A stretch of 15,090 bases of DNA from Candidatus Aerophobota bacterium (GTDB taxonomy: Bacteria; Aerophobota; Aerophobia; Aerophobales; B3-G15): assembly GCA_011372105.1 (NCBI GenBank), contig DRTT01000092.1, forward strand, positions 1 to 15,090. The letters are read 5' to 3'. The translations under genes were made by a program, and so were the position numbers. The notes beneath the pieces are model-generated. The model had not been told where the DNA came from and ran no database searches. It worked only from the letters and a program-made list of their open reading frames with translations. Positions 1 to 7,300 of the stretch are shown here, piece after piece (within the stretch, counting starts at the first letter, position 1; every line of letters starts with the position of its first letter).

Positions 1-178
1 AGGTAGGGTAGCACTTGCAAACTCCATTACCCTAACTCCGGGAACTTTAACTGTAGATTTGACAGATGATGGGTATCTTTATGTTCACTGGATTAATGTG
101 AAAGCGGTGGATGTGGAGGAGGCAACAAAGAGAATTGTTAAAAGATTTGAGCCTATACTCAAGGAGGTTTTTGGATGA
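1..178 (+). CDS. mrpE: Mrp antiporter subunit E-like protein, C-terminal part (5' truncated)
   Basis: The reading frame is open from base 2 to the TGA at 176-178 and gives the last 58 residues of a protein cut by the window edge. The visible part reads VALANSITLTPGTLTVDL, followed by a YLYVHWINV stretch. This is the characteristic cytoplasmic C-terminal segment of MrpE/MnhE, a small membrane subunit of multisubunit Na+/H+ antiporters and of Mbh-type hydrogenases. Its stop overlaps the mrpF start (ATG 175-177), and mrpG follows, so the usual E-F-G order supports the call. The N-terminal membrane segments lie outside the window. Whether it serves a free-standing Mrp antiporter or the Mrp-like module of a membrane hydrogenase is inferred from the ferredoxin and maturation genes downstream, which favour the latter. 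Confidence 0.85.
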   Translation, partial: GRVALANSITLTPGTLTVDLTDDGYLYVHWINVKAVDVEEATKRIVKRFEPILKEVFG

Positions 179-444
179 TACTTGGTATTCCTGCTATTTT
201 TGCAGCCCCTTTAATAGTAAGTTGTTTTTTATGTCTTTACAGGGCTTTGTGTGGGCCGACAGCTGCTGACAGGATAGTTGCCGTTGATATTCTGGGAATC
301 TTAGTAGTTGGCTTTTGTGCCTTGTTTGTTGTTTACACACCAAGAAAGTACTTTATGGATGTTGCTATTGCCTGGGCTCTTTTGGGATTTCTGGGAGCCC
401 TGACTCTTGCTAAATACCTTGAGGGGAAGGGATTAGATGAATGA
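175..444 (+). CDS. mrpF: Mrp-type Na+/H+ antiporter subunit F
   Basis: An 89-residue, very hydrophobic protein with three predicted membrane helices. It contains the MrpF family signature CGPTAADRIVAVDILG at about residues 26-41, followed by the helix carrying FMDVAIAWALLGFLG. MrpF is a small subunit of the Mrp/Mnh antiporter and of its homologous module in Mbh hydrogenases, where it helps couple ion translocation across the cytoplasmic membrane. The start is ATG 175, with a strong Shine-Dalgarno AAGGAGG at 161-167 lying inside mrpE. The gene overlaps mrpE by 4 bases and mrpG by 8 bases, implying translational coupling. The length is normal for the family. Confidence 0.92.
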   Translation: MILGIPAIFAAPLIVSCFLCLYRALCGPTAADRIVAVDILGILVVGFCALFVVYTPRKYFMDVAIAWALLGFLGALTLAKYLEGKGLDE

Positions 445-772
445 AGGGGTAATAATTGCAGGGAAGGTTTTAATATTCATAGGGGTTATATTTGATCTTC
501 TGGGGTGCATAGGGCTTGTGAGACTTCCTGATGTTTATAATCGTCTCCAGGCTGCTACAAAATGTGTAACACTTGGCACCTGTTTTATCCTCTTTGGCAC
601 CTTTTTGGCTGCTGGTTTTCTTCCCAAGACAATCCTTGCCATTTTGTTTGTGGTATTAAGTTCTCCCACTGCAGCACATGCTATTGCACATGCTGCTCAT
701 AAAAGTAGAATTAAGCTGTGGGAGAAAAGTGTGGTGGATAGGTACGAAGAAGAGAAGAAAGAGAAGCTTTAA
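437..772 (+). CDS. mrpG: Mrp-type Na+/H+ antiporter subunit G
   Basis: A 111-residue protein with three membrane helices. It carries the MrpG/MnhG hallmark GCIGLVRLPDVYNRLQAATK near residues 23-42, then a helix around TLGTCFILFGTFLAAGF and the SSPTAAHAIAHAAH segment typical of the family. The C-terminus is short and charged (about residues 93-111). MrpG is a small membrane subunit of the Mrp antiporter or Mbh hydrogenase ion module. The ATG at 437 lies inside mrpF and is preceded by the purine-rich GAGGGGAAGGG (421-431). The gene is followed after 12 bases by a polyferredoxin rather than by further Mrp subunits, which ties this E-F-G set to a hydrogenase-like complex. Confidence 0.92.
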   Translation: MNEGVIIAGKVLIFIGVIFDLLGCIGLVRLPDVYNRLQAATKCVTLGTCFILFGTFLAAGFLPKTILAILFVVLSSPTAAHAIAHAAHKSRIKLWEKSVVDRYEEEKKEKL

Positions 773-784
773 TGGAGGATTTTA

Positions 785-1414
785 ATGAAATATCCCAAGT
801 TGAGAGAGTTAAAAGAAGCTTTTACCTCTCTTTTTAGCTCTCCTTATACTACTAAGTTTCCAAAAGTCCCATCACCTGCTGCTCCAGCTTACAGGGGAAA
901 GGCAGAGTTTAATGAGGAGGAGTGCGTGGTTTGTGGAGCATGTGCTAATGTTTGTCCACCTGGTGCTATTGAGAAAATAGAGGGTAGAGCACCGGATGGC
1001 AAGAGGAAGCTTGTTCTCCATTATGACAGGTGTATTTTCTGCGGTCAGTGTGAAGCTAACTGCCTTACAGAAAAAGGGATAAAACTTACCACTAAATATG
1101 ACCTTGCTGTCTTATCAAGGAGTGAAGCTCAAACCAGCATAGAGGATGAGCTTATCTTTTGTGAGTATTGCGGAGAGCCTATAACGACAAAAAAGCACCT
1201 TGCCTGGGTTAGAGATAGACTTGGTTCTCTTGCCTTTTCTAATCCCAATCTATTTATGTCGTCTCTAATGGATCTTGAGCTTGTTAGGGAAAAACTTCCT
1301 CCGAAAGAAGAGGGTGCACCTTTAGAGCGAGCAGATAATCTTAGAATTCTCTGTCCCAGGTGCAGGAAACAGCTTACCTTAAAGGAAGAGTGGGGACAGA
1401 GTTTAAAAGGTTAA
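785..1414 (+). CDS. 4Fe-4S dicluster polyferredoxin subunit of a group 4 [NiFe]-hydrogenase-like complex
   Basis: A 209-residue soluble protein related to the NuoI/HycF/MbhN iron-sulfur subunits that carry electrons into membrane-bound hydrogenases. Two ferredoxin motifs are visible: C47-C50-C53-C57 (followed by Pro) and C83-C86-C89-C93. A further pair of CxxC motifs (C126/C129 in FCEYCG and C190/C193 in LCPRCR) resembles a zinc-ribbon-like tail seen in some hydrogenase ferredoxin subunits. There is no membrane segment, so it probably sits on the cytoplasmic face of the complex. The start is ATG 785 behind GGAGG (774-778). Its position between mrpEFG and a hydrogenase maturation protease is the main reason to assign it to an Mbh-type hydrogenase rather than complex I. 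The catalytic large and small subunits are not in the window. Confidence 0.8.
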   Translation: MKYPKLRELKEAFTSLFSSPYTTKFPKVPSPAAPAYRGKAEFNEEECVVCGACANVCPPGAIEKIEGRAPDGKRKLVLHYDRCIFCGQCEANCLTEKGIKLTTKYDLAVLSRSEAQTSIEDELIFCEYCGEPITTKKHLAWVRDRLGSLAFSNPNLFMSSLMDLELVREKLPPKEEGAPLERADNLRILCPRCRKQLTLKEEWGQSLKG

Positions 1415-1480
1415 ATTTCTCAGGAATAAAAGTTACCTGCCGCAGCTTACTATGTAAGTCAGTAATGTTTTGTTAATTTT

Positions 1481-1960
1481 ATGATTGAGGTAATTAAAGA
1501 AAATATTCAAGGAAAAGTTGTATTTTTAGGAATAGGAAATATCTTAAGGGAAGATGATGGGGTAGGGTGCGTTTTTGCTGAGAGGTTGAACAAGGCATTA
1601 CCTAACAATTTCAATCAGATTCTTGTTCTTAATGGAGGAGAAGCTCCAGAGAATTATCTTGAGGTTGTAGTGAATGCAAAAGCTGATAAAATTTTTATAG
1701 TGGATGCTGTTGATTTTGGAGGGGAACCGGGAGATATTAAATTATTTGAGAAGGCACAGCCCCAATATGGTTTTTCTACTCATGGTTTATCTTTAGGTTT
1801 TGTTCTGGATTATTTAAAAGAGAACACAAAGGCAAAAGTATACATAGTTGGTATTCAGCCTGAAAAAGTAGGTTGGGGAGAAGGTTTAAGCTACAGGGTG
1901 GAAAAGGCTGTAAAAGACCTTGTGAAAGATTTACTTGAGTATTTAAAAAGTAAAAGTTGA
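1481..1960 (+). CDS. hycI: [NiFe]-hydrogenase maturation endopeptidase, HycI type
   Basis: A 159-residue peptidase of the HyaD/HybD/HycI (M52) family, which clips the C-terminal peptide of the hydrogenase large subunit after nickel insertion. The N-terminal signature LGIGNILREDDGVG (residues 16-29) contains the conserved acidic nickel ligand (D26). IVDAVDFGGEPGDI (73-86) holds the second acidic ligand, and H101 in STHGLSLG is the expected His ligand. The GIQPEKVGWGEGLS segment (124-137) matches the GIQP motif of the HycI subgroup that serves group 4 hydrogenases. The start ATG 1481 has no visible Shine-Dalgarno, and no alternative in-frame start lies nearby. The gene sits 66 bases after the ferredoxin and 9 bases before hypF. 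The HycI symbol denotes family; the substrate is inferred from context. Confidence 0.88.
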   Translation: MIEVIKENIQGKVVFLGIGNILREDDGVGCVFAERLNKALPNNFNQILVLNGGEAPENYLEVVVNAKADKIFIVDAVDFGGEPGDIKLFEKAQPQYGFSTHGLSLGFVLDYLKENTKAKVYIVGIQPEKVGWGEGLSYRVEKAVKDLVKDLLEYLKSKS

Positions 1961-1969
1961 AGGAAAAAA

Positions 1970-4297
1970 TTGAAAAAGGTTTTGCCAGGAAAAGAAGAAA
2001 AAAATTTAACTCGGTTGCACATCAGTATAAAAGGAATTGTCCAAGGTGTTGGCTTTCGCCCCTTTATATATAATCTTGCAAGATGTTACTCTCTCTCAGG
2101 ATATGTTCTTAACAATACAAAAGGTGTGGATATAGAAGTAGAAGGGAAAAAGGAAAATGTGAGGTTATTTTTACAGGATATAGAATTAAAATCTCCTCCT
2201 CTTTCTGTAATTGAAGAGATAAAATGGGAAGAGCTTTCCCTTCGGGGATATAAAAATTTTGAGATAAAATCAAGCAAGAAAGAAAAAGAACGTTTCCTCC
2301 CCATATCTCCTGACATAAGTATATGTAATGACTGTCTGAGAGAACTTTTTGATCCCAGTAACAGGCGCTACAGATATCCCTTTATAAATTGCACCAACTG
2401 TGGTCCCCGTTTCACCATTGTAAAAGATATTCCCTATGACAGAAAGAGGACCACCATGAGCTCTTTTAAGATGTGTGAGGAATGTGAGAGAGAGTATAAT
2501 GACCCTTCCAATAGAAGATTTCACGCTCAACCAAACGCCTGCTGGAAGTGTGGTCCACAGGTGAGACTTCTTGACAGGGAAGGTAAAGAGATAAAAACTT
2601 CTGATCCCATTTTAACTGCTGCAAGTCTTATAAAAGAAGGAAAGATATTGGCGGTGAAGGGAATAGGAGGGTACCATCTTGCCTGTGATGCTACAGATCC
2701 TGAGGTTGTAGAAAAGTTGAGGAGAAGAAAAAACAGGATAGATAAACCCTTTGCAGTGATGATGCTTGATATAAATCAGGTTAAAAAATTCTGTGAGGTA
2801 ACCCCTGAAGAAGAGAGTTTTCTTTTATCCCCCCGACGGCCTATTGTCCTTTTAAAAAGAAAGTCTCAAAAGGTATTACCTCAGGAAATTGCACCCAGGA
2901 ATAAATATTTAGGGGTTATGTTGCCTTACACTCCTTTGCATTATCTTCTGTTGGAAGAGGTGAAAATTCCTCTGGTGATGACAAGTGGTAATATAAGTGA
3001 GGAACCCATTGCTTATAAGGATGAGGATGCACTTTGCAGGCTAAAAACCATTGCTGATTTTTTTCTTGTTCACAATAGAGAAATTGAGATTAGAGTAGAT
3101 GATTCTGTAGGCAAAATAGTTGATGGAGAGAGAGTTCTTATCCGCAGATCACGTGGGTATGCTCCTCAACCTATAAAGACACATTTTACTTCTAAAAAGT
3201 GCATAGTGGCTTTTGGAGGTCATCTGAAAAATACATTTTGCCTTTTAAGAAAAGATTACGCTATAGTTTCTCACCACATAGGTGATCTTGAAAATCTTGA
3301 AGCATTATCTTCTCTTGAGGAGGGAATAGAGCATTATAAAAAGATATTTTACTGCATGCCCGAAGTGGTAGCCTGTGATTTGCATCCTAATTATACCTCA
3401 ACCGCTCTTGCAAAAGAATATTCCAGAAAATACTCTTTGCTCCTTATCCCGGTTCAACATCACCACGCTCATATAGCGTCGGTTTTGGCTGAGAAAAAAA
3501 TTGATGGAAAGGTTATAGGCGTTGCTTTTGATGGTAGTGGATTAGGAGATGATGGAAGTATATGGGGAGGGGAGTTTTTGGTTGCAGATATGAAGGAATT
3601 TAAAAGGATAGCGCATCTGAGATATATCCCGCTACCAGGAGGAGAGGCAGCTATAAAAGAACCATGGAGAATGGCACTTTCTTTCCTCTATCAAATTTAT
3701 GGCAAAGAGGGGAAAAAGGTAGCTTGTCAAATTCTCTCTGATGTAGTAAAATTTGAAAAAATTGAAGCTGTGCAAAAGTTGATTGAAAAGAATATAAGTT
3801 CTCCTTTAACCTCCTCTGCAGGAAGGCTCTTTGATGCTGTTTCTTCCATCTTGGGTATCAGGCACAGGATAAATTATGAAGGACAGGCTGCCTGTGAGCT
3901 TGAAACGCTTGCGGAAGAAAAAAAGGAAAGTTCTTACCCCTTTAGAATTATTGAGAAGAAGGGAAGATTTACTGTGGATACCTTACCCATTATAGAGGCA
4001 ATACTTGCAGAACAGGAAAAGGGAACGGGGCTTGAGGTTATTGCAACAAGGTTTCACTGGACTTTAAGCCAGATTATCTTAGAAGTTTGTGAGAAAATAA
4101 GGAGTATTTTTAGTTTAAATAAGGTGGCTTTATCAGGAGGGGTATTCCAGAACACCCTGATTGTAAGGCAGGTAAGGCATCTTTTAACTTCGTCGGGATT
4201 TGAAGTTCTCTTAAATTCCTCTGTTCCACCTAACGATGGAGGAATTTCTCTGGGGCAGGTGGCAGTTGCCTGTCAGAGAGTTACTGATAGATTATAA
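1970..4297 (+). CDS. hypF: Carbamoyltransferase HypF, cyanide ligand synthesis for [NiFe]-hydrogenase
   Basis: A 775-residue full-length HypF, which uses carbamoyl phosphate and ATP to carbamoylate the C-terminal Cys of HypE, the first step in making the CN ligands of the active-site iron. Domains in order: acylphosphatase (about 15-105, VQGVGFRPF at 24-32); two Zn-finger motifs (C119/C122/C141/C144 and C169/C172/C191/C194); a YrdC-like nucleotide-binding domain (about 212-395, KGIGGYHLACDA at 230-241); and a Kae1-like carbamoyltransferase domain with VQHHHAH (495-501), FDGSGLGDDGSIWGGE (520-535) and ALSGGVFQN near the end. The start is TTG 1970 behind AAGGA (1960-1964). The gene is cytoplasmic and followed by hypC 14 bases later. 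All key motifs look intact. Confidence 0.97.
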   Translation: MKKVLPGKEEKNLTRLHISIKGIVQGVGFRPFIYNLARCYSLSGYVLNNTKGVDIEVEGKKENVRLFLQDIELKSPPLSVIEEIKWEELSLRGYKNFEIKSSKKEKERFLPISPDISICNDCLRELFDPSNRRYRYPFINCTNCGPRFTIVKDIPYDRKRTTMSSFKMCEECEREYNDPSNRRFHAQPNACWKCGPQVRLLDREGKEIKTSDPILTAASLIKEGKILAVKGIGGYHLACDATDPEVVEKLRRRKNRIDKPFAVMMLDINQVKKFCEVTPEEESFLLSPRRPIVLLKRKSQKVLPQEIAPRNKYLGVMLPYTPLHYLLLEEVKIPLVMTSGNISEEPIAYKDEDALCRLKTIADFFLVHNREIEIRVDDSVGKIVDGERVLIRRSRGYAPQPIKTHFTSKKCIVAFGGHLKNTFCLLRKDYAIVSHHIGDLENLEALSSLEEGIEHYKKIFYCMPEVVACDLHPNYTSTALAKEYSRKYSLLLIPVQHHHAHIASVLAEKKIDGKVIGVAFDGSGLGDDGSIWGGEFLVADMKEFKRIAHLRYIPLPGGEAAIKEPWRMALSFLYQIYGKEGKKVACQILSDVVKFEKIEAVQKLIEKNISSPLTSSAGRLFDAVSSILGIRHRINYEGQAACELETLAEEKKESSYPFRIIEKKGRFTVDTLPIIEAILAEQEKGTGLEVIATRFHWTLSQIILEVCEKIRSIFSLNKVALSGGVFQNTLIVRQVRHLLTSSGFEVLLNSSVPPNDGGISLGQVAVACQRVTDRL

Positions 4298-4311
4298 GTG
4301 AGGTTGAGGGG

Positions 4312-4521
4312 ATGTGTCTTGCAATTCCTGTAAAACTTGTCTTAAGGGAAGAGAATAAGGGATGGGTTGAGATGGGTAATACAAAAAGAGAGGTTGACCT
4401 TACTCTTTTACCTGATGCAAAAGTTGGGGATTATGTGCTTGTTCATGCAGGATTTGCTATAAGTAAGGTTGAGGAAAAAGAAGCAGAAGAATTGCTGGAG
4501 CTTTTATCAAAAATATTATGA
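4312..4521 (+). CDS. hypC: Hydrogenase maturation chaperone HypC/HupF
   Basis: A 69-residue protein beginning MCLAIPVKLV, the diagnostic HypC N-terminus in which Cys2 (exposed after Met removal) binds the iron being built into the cofactor. It also has the family's DYVLVHAGFAISKV segment (residues 41-54). HypC forms a complex with HypD to assemble Fe(CN)2CO and hands it to the hydrogenase large-subunit precursor. The ATG at 4312 follows an AGG/GAGGGG purine run (4301-4311). The TGA (4519-4521) overlaps the hypD ATG, so the two partners are translationally coupled. Length and motifs are normal. Confidence 0.97.
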   Translation: MCLAIPVKLVLREENKGWVEMGNTKREVDLTLLPDAKVGDYVLVHAGFAISKVEEKEAEELLELLSKIL

Positions 4522-5639
4522 GGTACATATCCGAGTTTAGAAATCAGGATCTTGCAAGAAGACTGGCACAGAGAATAGAAAGGATTGCCTCCACCATAAA
4601 AAGACAGGTAAGGCTAATGGAGGTGTGTGGGACTCACGCAATGTCTATTTTAAAATTTGGAATAAAAGAGATAATTCCCTCTAATGTAAAACTTGTTTCA
4701 GGTCCAGGTTGTCCTGTTTGTGTTACCCCTGAAAGTTATATAGACCTTGCCTGTCTTTATATGAAAGAGGGGTTTTTAATAGCAACATTTGGGGATATGG
4801 TTAAGGTCCCTGGTTCAAATACGAGTCTTGCAGAAGAGAAGTCAAAGGGAGGAAAATTGAGTGTTGTTTATTCTCCTGTTGATGCCTTAAAACTGGCAAA
4901 GAAGTTGCCTGAAGAAAAGGTTGTTTTTCTTGCTATAGGGTTTGAAACGACCTCTCCTGCTGTGGCAGCTACAGTTCTTGCAGCAAAAGAGGAAAATGTG
5001 GAGAATTTTACAATTCTTTGCGGGCACAAACTTATCCCTCCAGCGATGAAAGCTCTTGTTGAAAATCCTGAAGTTAAAATAGACGGTTTCATTTGCCCGG
5101 GTCATGTAAGTGCAATTGTTGGTAGTAGAGCTTATGAGTTTCTGGCAAAGGATTATAATATTCCCTGTGTTGTAGCAGGGTTTGAGCCACTTGATATTCT
5201 CCAGGCAATAAATCTTCTTCTTTCTCAGATATCCTCTCAAAGAGCCGGCGTTGAGAATGAATACAGAAGAGTAGTTACAGAGGAGGGCAATTTAAGGGCA
5301 AAAGAACTTATGGAGATGGTATTTGAAAAAACAGATTCTGAGTGGAGAGGAATGGGTGAAATTAAAGAAAGTGGTCTTTGTGTATCCTCTGATTTTTCTT
5401 TCTTTGATGCTCAATGTCGTTTTCCTCTTGAGGTTCCTTCTTTCAGGAAGGATAAAAAAACAGGTTGTCTTTGTGGAGAAGTTCTGCAGGGCCTTGTTGA
5501 ACCGGAGGATTGTCCCTTATTTAAAAATTACTGCACTCCCTTAACTCCCTTTGGCCCCTGTATGGTGTCTGTGGAGGGGGCTTGTAACGTTCATTATCGC
5601 TTTGGATGCAAAGGAGAAAAAGTTGGAGCAGGTAATTAG
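4518..5639 (+). CDS. hypD: Hydrogenase Fe-cofactor assembly scaffold HypD
   Basis: A 373-residue HypD, the [4Fe-4S] protein that with HypC provides the scaffold and electrons for building the Fe(CN)2CO unit. Visible family motifs include MEVCGTHAMSI near residue 35, SGPGCPVCVTP near 61-71, and GHVSAIVG. The Cys-rich C-terminal block (GCLCGEVLQG, EDCPLF, NYC, FGPCMVSVEGAC) carries cluster ligands and redox cysteines. The start ATG overlaps the hypC stop (ATGA). The last 17 bases overlap the reassigned start of hypE, and the HypE Shine-Dalgarno lies inside the HypD C-terminus. No key residues appear to be missing. Confidence 0.97.
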   Translation: MRYISEFRNQDLARRLAQRIERIASTIKRQVRLMEVCGTHAMSILKFGIKEIIPSNVKLVSGPGCPVCVTPESYIDLACLYMKEGFLIATFGDMVKVPGSNTSLAEEKSKGGKLSVVYSPVDALKLAKKLPEEKVVFLAIGFETTSPAVAATVLAAKEENVENFTILCGHKLIPPAMKALVENPEVKIDGFICPGHVSAIVGSRAYEFLAKDYNIPCVVAGFEPLDILQAINLLLSQISSQRAGVENEYRRVVTEEGNLRAKELMEMVFEKTDSEWRGMGEIKESGLCVSSDFSFFDAQCRFPLEVPSFRKDKKTGCLCGEVLQGLVEPEDCPLFKNYCTPLTPFGPCMVSVEGACNVHYRFGCKGEKVGAGN

Positions 5640-6633
5640 GTTAGCTCATGGCAATGGTGGAAAACTAACACAGGAGCTTATAAGAGGTATTTTACTTCCC
5701 CGGTTTAATAACTCCTTTCTTGCACCTTTAAATGATTCAGCAGTTTTTGAAGTTGGAGATACAAAGATTGCTTTTACCACAGATTCTTATGTTATAAAAC
5801 CCATTTTCTTTCCCGGGGGTGATATAGGAAAACTTTCTGTATCAGGTACAGTGAATGACCTTACCGTGATGGGAGCAAAACCTCTTTTTATTTCCTGTTC
5901 GCTTATAATAGAAGAGGGATTTCCTCTTTCAACACTTAAAAAAATAGTATCCTCTATTGAAGACACGGCGGAAAAAGCCGAAGTTAAGGTTGTAACAGGT
6001 GATACAAAGGTGGTAGAAAAGGGAAGTGGGGATGAGATATTCATTAATACATCTGGAATAGGTATTGTTTCTCCAGAGATAGAACATCTTAGTTCTGACA
6101 GAATTGAGATAGGGGATTTGATAGTAATAAATGGCACAGTAGGGGACCATTCTATTGCTGTTTTATCTCAACGAGAAGAACTTGGATGTGGTGGGTCTGT
6201 TGTAAGTGATTGTGCCCCTCTTTATGGACTTTTAGAGGAGATCAGGTTATACTGGAGATACATAAAATTTATGAGAGATCCAACAAGAGGAGGGATAGCA
6301 GGTGTTTTAAACGAAATTGTCCAGGGGAAAAAGTTTGGCATAAAGCTTTGGGAAAAGAAGATACCTCTTAAAGAGGAGACTTTAGCTTTTTGTGAACTTT
6401 TAGGTATGGATCCTCTTTATCTTGCCAATGAAGGTAAGATTGTATTTTTTGTAAAAAGAGAAAAAGCAGACGAGATAGTCAGTGCTCTTTGCGGTCATTC
6501 CCTGGGTGAAAAAGCAAGCATAATAGGTGAGGTTGTGGCAGATCCACCGGGAAAAGTTTACCTTGAAACTATCATAGGAACAAAGAGGGTGGTTGATATG
6601 CTCGTTGAGGATCAACTACCCCGCATATGCTAA
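5623..6633 (+). CDS. hypE: Hydrogenase maturation ATPase HypE
   Basis: A 336-residue HypE, which dehydrates the thiocarbamate placed on its C-terminal Cys by HypF to a thiocyanate and so supplies CN to HypCD. It begins MEQVIRLAHGNGG, matching the usual HypE N-terminus. NDLTVMGAKPL and DPTRGGIAG are PurM/HypE-type motifs, and the chain ends in LPRIC, the invariant C-terminal Cys that carries the ligand. The frame is open from ATG 5551, but I chose TTG 5623. It sits six bases after an ideal AAGGAG (5611-5616) and gives the family N-terminus, whereas the 5551 start adds 24 residues unlike HypE. It overlaps hypD by 17 bases. rex follows 10 bases after the stop. Confidence 0.95.
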   Translation: MEQVIRLAHGNGGKLTQELIRGILLPRFNNSFLAPLNDSAVFEVGDTKIAFTTDSYVIKPIFFPGGDIGKLSVSGTVNDLTVMGAKPLFISCSLIIEEGFPLSTLKKIVSSIEDTAEKAEVKVVTGDTKVVEKGSGDEIFINTSGIGIVSPEIEHLSSDRIEIGDLIVINGTVGDHSIAVLSQREELGCGGSVVSDCAPLYGLLEEIRLYWRYIKFMRDPTRGGIAGVLNEIVQGKKFGIKLWEKKIPLKEETLAFCELLGMDPLYLANEGKIVFFVKREKADEIVSALCGHSLGEKASIIGEVVADPPGKVYLETIIGTKRVVDMLVEDQLPRIC

Positions 6634-6643
6634 GGTGTTAGTT

Positions 6644-7300
6644 ATGCCGAGATTTAAAATACCAGATATTACAATAGAGCGTCTTTCTATATATCTTAGA
6701 GCTTTAAGTAAGTTTACTGATGATACAATTCTTTCCTCTCAGGGTCTTGCCAGGCTTGTCGGGACTACTGCTGCTCAGGTGAGAAAAGACCTTGCTTATT
6801 TTGGTGAATTTGGAATACCCGGCCAGGGATACCGAGTTGGAAAGTTAAGGGAGGAAATTACTCATATTCTTGCTCTTGATCGCAGCTGGAGGCTGGTTCT
6901 GGTGGGAGTTGGGAAGCTTGGTGCAGCCTTACTTGCCTATCCTGGTTTTAGAAGAAAGGAATTTCAAATAGTGGCTGTGTTTGATAATGATCCGAAGAAA
7001 ATAGGCAGAAAAATTGAGGGAAAGGTGGTTCAGGATGTGGAAATTATGGAGAGGGTTTTACCTGAGATGGAGGTAAAAATTGGTATAATTACAACTCCAG
7101 CAGAAGCTGCACAAGATGTAGCAGATAGGCTTGTAAGAGGGGGAGTAAAAGGCATATTGAATTTTGCACCTGTTCGAATAATGGTTCCTGATGAGATAAA
7201 ATTAAAAAATGTAGACCTTTCAATGGAACTTGAGATTCTTTCTTATTTTATCTCGTACCAGAAAAGGAGGGAAATGAAATATGAAAAGAGTGAGCGTTAA
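6644..7300 (+). CDS. rex: Redox-sensing transcriptional repressor Rex
   Basis: A 218-residue Rex, a dimeric repressor that leaves DNA when NADH rises and controls fermentative, hydrogenase and respiratory genes in anaerobes. The N-terminal winged helix includes AAQVRKDLAYFGEFGIPGQGY, whose first part is the recognition helix. The Rossmann domain has LVGVGKLGAALLAYPGF (about 83-99) and VAVFDNDPKKIG with the NAD-binding acidic residue. The C-terminal helix (MELEILSYFISYQ) is the swapped-dimer helix of the family. I chose ATG 6644 (MPRFKIPDITIERL) over an upstream ATG at 6593. It follows TAAGGTG (6631-6637) with six-base spacing, and the longer form would overlap hypE and add non-family sequence. 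The gene overlaps rnfD by 20 bases. I found no full Rex operator (TTGTGAA/TTGTTAA-type palindrome) in the window. Confidence 0.95.
   Translation: MPRFKIPDITIERLSIYLRALSKFTDDTILSSQGLARLVGTTAAQVRKDLAYFGEFGIPGQGYRVGKLREEITHILALDRSWRLVLVGVGKLGAALLAYPGFRRKEFQIVAVFDNDPKKIGRKIEGKVVQDVEIMERVLPEMEVKIGIITTPAEAAQDVADRLVRGGVKGILNFAPVRIMVPDEIKLKNVDLSMELEILSYFISYQKRREMKYEKSER

Noticed and set aside
1469..1487. TTGTTAA half-site before the protease gene as a Rex operator
   Set aside because: The second half does not match the TTAACAA/TTCACAA partner, so only one arm is present.
4887..5240. 117-residue minus-strand frame inside hypD
   Set aside because: It is antisense to a well-conserved hypD, has no ribosome-binding context and no recognisable domain.
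5551..5622. Upstream ATG extension of hypE (24 extra residues)
   Set aside because: The extension overlaps hypD coding sequence and does not look like a HypE N-terminus; TTG 5623 has an ideal AAGGAG at six-base spacing and gives the family start.
6593..6643. Upstream ATG extension of rex (17 extra residues)
   Set aside because: It overlaps the hypE C-terminus including its essential PRIC end; ATG 6644 has a Shine-Dalgarno and starts a normal Rex.
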